Below are positions 5,757 through 9,715 of a stretch of 9,715 nt of DNA, one piece after another (positions within the stretch are counted from its first letter, which is position 1; each line of letters begins with the position of its first letter). The DNA lies in the NCBI GenBank assembly GCA_050247895.1, contig JBFWTJ010000143.1, positions 1 to 9,715 on the forward strand. Direction: 5' to 3'. The DNA is from CAVPEW01 sp050247895 (GTDB taxonomy: Bacteria; Actinomycetota; Acidimicrobiia; Acidimicrobiales; VFJN01). The translations under genes were made by a program, and so were the position numbers. The notes under the pieces are model-generated. The model was given only the letters and a program-made list of their open reading frames with translations. It had not been told where the DNA came from and made no database searches.

Positions 5757-7382
5757 ATGGGGTGGAACTCGCGGCGGTACGCCCGCGCGCTGGGCGCGGG
5801 GGTGGGGCTGGCGCTGCTGGCCGCGGCCTGTGGCGACGACGACGGTGAGGGCGGGGCCTCCGGTGAGACCTCCGAGGCCCCGGTACCGACCGAGACCTCG
5901 TCCCCCGACGAGCCCGAGTTCGACCCCGACGGCGAACTTGTCGTCATGCTCGACAAGCAACCGGTGACGCTCGACCCGGCCAAGACCATCAACAACCAGT
6001 CGTGGCCCTACATCTTCGAGATCTACGACCGCCTCATCGGACGCGACGCCGACAACGGTCTCGTGCCGATGCTGGCCACGGACTGGTCGTTCTCCGACGA
6101 CGGGCTGACCTTCGACATGGAGCTGCGCGACGACGTCCGCTTCAACGACGGGACGCCGCTGACCTCGGCCGATGTCAAGGCGAGCCTGGACCGGGCCAAG
6201 ACGGTGGCGGGCACCGCGTGGGGCACCATCCTGGCCCCCGTCGTCGCGGTCGAGACGCCCGGGACCCACGAGGTGAGGATCGTGCTCGACCGGCCGCTGG
6301 GGAGCTTGCCCGCGGTGCTGACCTCTCCGGCAGGGGCGGTGATCAACGCCAAGGTGATCGCCGAGGGCCGTGACCTGGGCATCGACCCCGGCCGAGCCGC
6401 GGGTTCCGGGCCACGGGTGGTCACCGATCTGGTCGTCAACAGCCGGGCGGACTTCGAGCGGGCCGACGACGACTACTGGGACCCCGAGGCCAACCGCCTG
6501 GCCAAGGTGACGATCCTGTTCGCCGCGGACGCGGAGGCCCGGCTCAACGCCTTCCGGTCCGGGCAGGCCGACGTCATCAAGGTGAACTTCGGCATCGCCG
6601 AGCAGGCCAAGGCGTTGGCGGACTCGGACGACTCGGCCCTCTACAAGGAGAAAGAGGGTGCCGGGCAGTTCGTCGTCTACTTCAACTCCAAGAAGCCGGG
6701 TCTGGCCGAAGTGGCCGTACGGCGGGCGCTGAACCTGGCCATCGACCGGGAGGCGATCGAGTCCTTCTTCGACGGGGACTGCACGGCGACCACCCAGCTC
6801 TACGGCGAGGGCCAACCGGGCTACGACCCTGACCTGGACGACCAGTTCGAGTACGACCCCGAGGAGGCGAAGCGGCTGCTCGGCAGCACTGGGGTCGGGA
6901 ACCTCACCCTCGACCTGGTCTTCCCCGCGGTATCGCCCTACGACGTGGTGGCGACCCTGGTCCAGGAGCAGCTCAAAGCCGTCGGGGTGGAGGTGAGCGT
7001 CGCCGGCATCGACGGCGCCAGCTCGACGACGCAGTTCATCGGTGGTCAGGGCGACATGCTCGTGGGGAACATGGTCGCCCAGATCGACCCGAGCCAGATC
7101 GTCAACAACCACTTCCTCGGCGTGCAGAAGCTGTCCGTCGACGTGGCCCCCGAGGTGGAGGCGCTCCAGGCCGAGGGTCTCACCCGGCGGGGGACCTCGT
7201 CGGACTGGGAGGAGAAGTACCAGGAGATCGCCGCGGTCGCCGGTGAGAAGGCCCTCTACATCCCCATCTGCAACATCAAGGCCCAGTACCTGGTCAACCT
7301 GAGGGTCGGCGGCTTCGAGGAGATTGCGGGGCAGAAGGACTCGGCTGGCCTCGAGGCTCGCGACCTGTGGGTCCTGCCCTGA
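5757..7382 (+). CDS. Lipoprotein solute-binding protein of an ABC transporter (SBP_bac_5, peptide/nickel type)
   Basis: A 541-residue extracytoplasmic substrate-binding protein. It begins with a lipoprotein signal peptide: basic RRYAR, hydrophobic core to residue 24, lipobox LAAAC with lipidated C25. An acidic Ser/Thr/Pro linker (27-58) follows. The family-5 signature appears as YDRLIGRD (90-97), LVPMLATDWSFSDDG (102-116) and LRDDVRFNDGTPLTSADV (123-140). The C-terminal half carries the usual repeat-lobe patterns, such as VRRALNLAIDREAI. Family members bind peptides, sugars, opines, metals or other small organics. Start: ATG 5757 with AAGGGGA six bases upstream, within the longer GGAGGAAGGGGA purine run (5739-5750). 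It is the last catabolic-block gene, but neither permease nor ATPase follows, so it must work with a distant transporter or as a receptor. It probably binds the substrate degraded by the upstream enzymes; the ligand is unknown. Confidence 0.93.
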   Translation: MGWNSRRYARALGAGVGLALLAAACGDDDGEGGASGETSEAPVPTETSSPDEPEFDPDGELVVMLDKQPVTLDPAKTINNQSWPYIFEIYDRLIGRDADNGLVPMLATDWSFSDDGLTFDMELRDDVRFNDGTPLTSADVKASLDRAKTVAGTAWGTILAPVVAVETPGTHEVRIVLDRPLGSLPAVLTSPAGAVINAKVIAEGRDLGIDPGRAAGSGPRVVTDLVVNSRADFERADDDYWDPEANRLAKVTILFAADAEARLNAFRSGQADVIKVNFGIAEQAKALADSDDSALYKEKEGAGQFVVYFNSKKPGLAEVAVRRALNLAIDREAIESFFDGDCTATTQLYGEGQPGYDPDLDDQFEYDPEEAKRLLGSTGVGNLTLDLVFPAVSPYDVVATLVQEQLKAVGVEVSVAGIDGASSTTQFIGGQGDMLVGNMVAQIDPSQIVNNHFLGVQKLSVDVAPEVEALQAEGLTRRGTSSDWEEKYQEIAAVAGEKALYIPICNIKAQYLVNLRVGGFEEIAGQKDSAGLEARDLWVLP

Positions 7383-7438
7383 GCGGGGTGGCGCTCGGGC
7401 AGGTCCGGCGCGACACTCCGCGGGTGGAGTCGGGGCCG

Positions 7439-7789
7439 GTGGCGAGCGGTGGTGCGGGCGTGGACGAGGCGGTGCGCGGTCGCTTCCTCGCCCTCGACGA
7501 GCGGGGCGTCGGCCTGCGGGCCACCTGGCGGCCGGACCGGGGGTTCGTGAACCTCAGCCTGTGGCGGGGCGACCGGTGCGTGGAGACCTTCCACCTCCGC
7601 CCCGAGGACGTGGGCGAGCTGGTCTCCTTCCTGGTGTCCCGCCTGGCCAGCGCGGTGCCCGCGCCTCCGCCGCCGCTGCGGGTCGTGGACCCCGACGAGA
7701 CGGCACCGCCGCCGCCGTCGCGCACCCGCCGTTTGCGTGCCGGGGCGGCACGGGTGCTGGCCGCCGTCGGCCGCCACCTCGACCACTAG
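7439..7789 (+). CDS. Small conserved-looking protein of unknown function
   Basis: I do not recognise this protein. It has 116 residues from the chosen start. A compact, probably folded part (9-69) contains GVGLRATWRPDRGFVNLSLWRGDRCVE-like beta strands and a helix HLRPEDVGELVSFLV. A Pro-rich linker (74-93) and a basic amphipathic tail RTRRLRAGAARVLAAVGRHL (95-114) follow. There is no signal peptide or membrane helix. The start is uncertain: GTG 7439 has GGAG (7426-7429) at 9 bases and is my choice; GTG 7367, 7388, 7424 and 7460 are in the same frame. The first two would overlap or nearly touch the binding-protein stop, so cotranscription with the operon is likely in any case. It converges with the lipase gene, leaving 7 bases between stops. 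Confidence 0.6.
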   Translation: MASGGAGVDEAVRGRFLALDERGVGLRATWRPDRGFVNLSLWRGDRCVETFHLRPEDVGELVSFLVSRLASAVPAPPPPLRVVDPDETAPPPPSRTRRLRAGAARVLAAVGRHLDH

Positions 7790-7796
7790 CGGACGG

Positions 7797-9548
7797 TCAG
7801 CGTGCGCAGTCGTCGGTGGCGGGGCGGCCGGCGAGGCGGTCCCCGGTCCAGGTGACGAGCTCGTCGATCAGCGGCGAGTCGGCGGCGACCACCCCGACGT
7901 GGTCCCGGCCGGGATAGGTCCGGTAGTCGACCGGCTGGCCCCGCGCGCAACGGGCCTCGACGTAGGCGGCCTGCATCTCGGGGCGCACCAGCGGGTCGGT
8001 GGCGCCCTGGCCGATCAGCAGCGGTGCGTCGATGTCCCCGGTCGGGACGTTCTGCGCCAGGCGGTCGGCCAGCGGGCCGGCCTGCACGTCGCCCGAGAAG
8101 GTGGACCAGCCCGTGGCCAGCGAGCCCACGATGGAGGCGAACACGGCCGGCTCGCCCAGGCATCGCCCTGCGGTGGCCTCGAAGCCGACCCGGGCCGCCG
8201 GGCGCACGTAGTCCTCCACCCGGACCTCGGGGTAGGTCGCGGCGTAGGCCGACACCACGTAGGTGGCGAAGATGCTGCCGCCGGGCATCTCCCGGAGCCC
8301 GTCGACCAGACCGGCCAGGTCGCTTGCCGGCGCCAGGGCTGCGACGCCACGGACCTCGACGTCGGGCGCGTACCCGGCGGCCAGCACGCCGGTCCACAGC
8401 GCGGCGTGCCCTCCCTGGGAGTGGCCCCACACCACCGTCGCCGCGTCCAGCGCCAGCTCGTCGAGGCCGTGCGCGGCCCGGACCGCGTCGAGCACGGCCC
8501 GGCCCTCGCCCTGGCCGACCATGTAGGTGTGCGGACCCTCGGTCCCCAGGCCCACGTAGTCGGTGGCCACCAGGACCCACCCCTGGTCCAGCACCCGGTC
8601 CAGGGCGAAGAAGGCGCCCGAGCCGAACGGGTCGGACAGGACCGACGGCGCGCAGGTCCGGGCGATCCCGGTCGTGCCGTGGGCCCACGCCACCACCGGG
8701 CGGGGGTCCGCCGCCGGTCCGACCGGTGCCACGACCAGCGCGCTGGCCAGGGCCGGGACGCCCTCGTCGCGGGTCGTCGTGTAGAGGATCCGCCACGCCA
8801 CCGCGCCCTCGGGCACCTCCCGGGTGAACCGCTCGGCCCGCAGCAGGGCCCCCGGCTCGGCCGGCACCTCGCCGGGGGCGTCGTAGAAGCCGTCGACCAC
8901 CGGCTCGCCGGCCCGAAGGACCGCGCTCGCCCCGGCCAGGAGCACGGCGCCGACCAGCGCGCCGGTGGCACCGGCCAGGTGGACCCAGCGCCGCGGGCGG
9001 CCGGGGCGCCGCTCCGCCCGGGACGTGCCGCGGACCGCGGCCCACAGCTCGGAGAGGCCGAACAGGACCGTGCGGGCCCCGAAGGCCACCGCCACCACCA
9101 GCAAGGTCACGTCGGGCCAGGACAGGGCGAGCAGGCCGAGCACCACGCCGGCGGCGCCGTGCAGGACCGAGGCCAGCCGCTCGTCGAGCGTCCCCCGCCA
9201 CCCGCGGGCCACGGCGAGCGGGCCGGCGGCGACCATGCCCGCGCCGGTGACCAGGGCCACGCCGCGCACCGAGAGGTCGGGCCAGGCCAGCACGGCGAGG
9301 CCCAGCGCCACCCAACCCACCGCGACCAGGTCGTCGAGCCGGTGCCCCGTGCGCCGGGCCGCCCACCCGAGCGTCGCCCCGGTCAGGATCGCCGCCGCGC
9401 CGACCAGCGCGACCAGGACCGACAGGGACGTGAACGGGCGGGTCGCCAGCACGGCGCCGAGCACCACGCAGGCCAGGCCCAGCGCCGCCCGCCACCCTCG
9501 CCGGCCGGGCCCCGACGGGCCCTCGGCCGGGCCGTGATCTGCCTGCAC
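7797..9548 (-). CDS. HdeD/DUF308-like membrane domain fused to secretory-lipase-type alpha/beta hydrolase
   Basis: A 583-residue membrane-anchored hydrolase. Residues about 20-170 form six hydrophobic helices in three repeats, each with Arg/Trp-Pro between helices (RPFTSLSVL, WPDLSVRGV, WPDVTLLVV; prolines 38, 90 and 145), the pattern of the HdeD/DUF308 family. After a basic linker, a seventh helix (about 190-210) leads into the catalytic domain. It shows VAWAHGTTG, the nucleophile elbow GHSQGG with S377, ATDPLV with D518, and GRDHVGV with H550: a plausible Ser-Asp-His triad of the secretory lipase/esterase (LIP) type. An odd number of helices puts the hydrolase outside if the N-terminus is inside. 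Likely role: hydrolysis of lipids or esters at the membrane surface. Start: GTG 9548 is chosen because upstream residues look non-coding; GTG 9644 in the same frame would add 32 residues. Neither has a clear ribosome site. Confidence 0.85.
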   Translation of the reverse strand: MQADHGPAEGPSGPGRRGWRAALGLACVVLGAVLATRPFTSLSVLVALVGAAAILTGATLGWAARRTGHRLDDLVAVGWVALGLAVLAWPDLSVRGVALVTGAGMVAAGPLAVARGWRGTLDERLASVLHGAAGVVLGLLALSWPDVTLLVVAVAFGARTVLFGLSELWAAVRGTSRAERRPGRPRRWVHLAGATGALVGAVLLAGASAVLRAGEPVVDGFYDAPGEVPAEPGALLRAERFTREVPEGAVAWRILYTTTRDEGVPALASALVVAPVGPAADPRPVVAWAHGTTGIARTCAPSVLSDPFGSGAFFALDRVLDQGWVLVATDYVGLGTEGPHTYMVGQGEGRAVLDAVRAAHGLDELALDAATVVWGHSQGGHAALWTGVLAAGYAPDVEVRGVAALAPASDLAGLVDGLREMPGGSIFATYVVSAYAATYPEVRVEDYVRPAARVGFEATAGRCLGEPAVFASIVGSLATGWSTFSGDVQAGPLADRLAQNVPTGDIDAPLLIGQGATDPLVRPEMQAAYVEARCARGQPVDYRTYPGRDHVGVVAADSPLIDELVTWTGDRLAGRPATDDCAR

Positions 9549-9699
9549 GGCACGGATGCTGTCACAGCGTCCGAACCTGGTCGGGGAGGCTCCGGACGCC
9601 CACGACCGGCCACCCTGTACGACTCGTCCGACTTGCGGCGACACGGGGGATCGGCGGGGAAACCCGCGACCTGTGGCACTGCGAGGGCGGCCAGACTCC
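9549..9699. promoter_or_regulatory. Divergent upstream region with small palindrome
   Basis: I find no convincing gene in these 151 bases. GCTGTCACAGC (9558-9568) is a palindrome of two 5-base arms around one base, placed 10 bases upstream of the chosen lipase start, where a repressor could act. No clear -35/-10 pair can be read on either strand. The region separates the lipase gene from a probable plus-strand gene starting just past the window. Confidence 0.35.
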
Positions 9700-9707
9700 G
9701 GAGGTGA
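9700..9707 (+). promoter_or_regulatory. Perfect Shine-Dalgarno sequence of a gene beginning beyond the window
   Basis: GGAGGTGA matches eight consecutive bases of the sequence complementary to the 16S rRNA 3' end. The remaining eight bases (9708-9715) hold no start codon at a suitable distance, so the expected ATG or GTG would be at or just after base 9716. This implies a plus-strand gene divergent from the lipase gene. Confidence 0.6.
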
Positions 9708-9715
9708 CGCAGCTC

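Noticed and set aside
7789..7797. Bidirectional terminator between the convergent small gene and lipase
   Set aside because: The gap is only 7 bases, and I could not find a convincing stem spanning the two stops; nearby GGCC/GGCC words are too short to claim.
7737..9707. A very long plus-strand open frame (656 codons) opposite the lipase gene
   Set aside because: It lies antisense to a protein with clear membrane repeats and a catalytic triad. Its own translation is a low-complexity Gly/Arg/His/Pro-rich sequence without any family motif, as expected for a shadow in high-GC DNA.
1..9715. CRISPR array, prophage, toxin-antitoxin or defence system
   Set aside because: No regularly spaced repeats, phage structural genes, nucleases or paired small toxin/antitoxin genes were seen. 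The content is metabolic and envelope-related.

Overview
The window is very GC-rich DNA of actinobacterial character. Coding third positions are almost all G or C, GTG and TTG starts are common, and the transporter lipoprotein has a short Cys-Gly-Asp-Asp-Asp N-terminus. An Acidimicrobiia-like or related high-GC actinomycete is my best inference; no marker gene here fixes the taxon.

Left edge (1-175): the last codons of a plus-strand gene, then a complete tRNA-Cys(GCA) with encoded CCA, then a perfect 12-bp GC hairpin. The hairpin lies between the tRNA and a minus-strand gene converging on it (196-945), a flavodoxin-fold NAD(P)H-dependent FMN reductase/flavoprotein. A 329-bp gene-free region (946-1274) separates that gene from the divergent main gene set. 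It holds a perfect 10-bp inverted repeat, a 100-bp segment of only about 45% GC with four AATTCG words, and a consensus -35 box.

Main block (1275-7382, plus strand): five closely packed genes, in order amidohydrolase, short-chain dehydrogenase/reductase (SDR), second SDR, second amidohydrolase, and a lipoprotein solute-binding protein of the peptide/nickel ABC family. The first four overlap or nearly touch (10-bp overlap, ATGA overlap, 9-bp gap); a 65-bp gap carrying two back-to-back 10-bp palindromes precedes the fifth. The layout reads as a catabolic operon: capture of a small organic substrate outside the cell, two oxidoreductions by SDRs, and two hydrolysis, hydration or non-oxidative decarboxylation steps by metal-dependent amidohydrolase-superfamily enzymes. 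The divergent flavoprotein may supply or consume reduced flavin, but that link is only positional. The substrate cannot be deduced from sequence. No ABC permease or ATPase is present in the window.

Right part (7383-9715): a small protein of unknown function follows the binding protein and converges, 7 bp apart, on a large minus-strand gene. That gene encodes an unusual fusion: a six-helix DUF308/HdeD-like membrane domain plus a seventh helix, joined to an alpha/beta-hydrolase of the secretory lipase type with a visible Ser-Asp-His triad. The window ends with an eight-base perfect Shine-Dalgarno sequence, so another plus-strand gene probably begins just beyond base 9715.

The most interesting items are the paired-amidohydrolase/paired-SDR gene set with its structured control region, the second SDR whose normally invariant NNAG motif is replaced, and the HdeD-lipase fusion.
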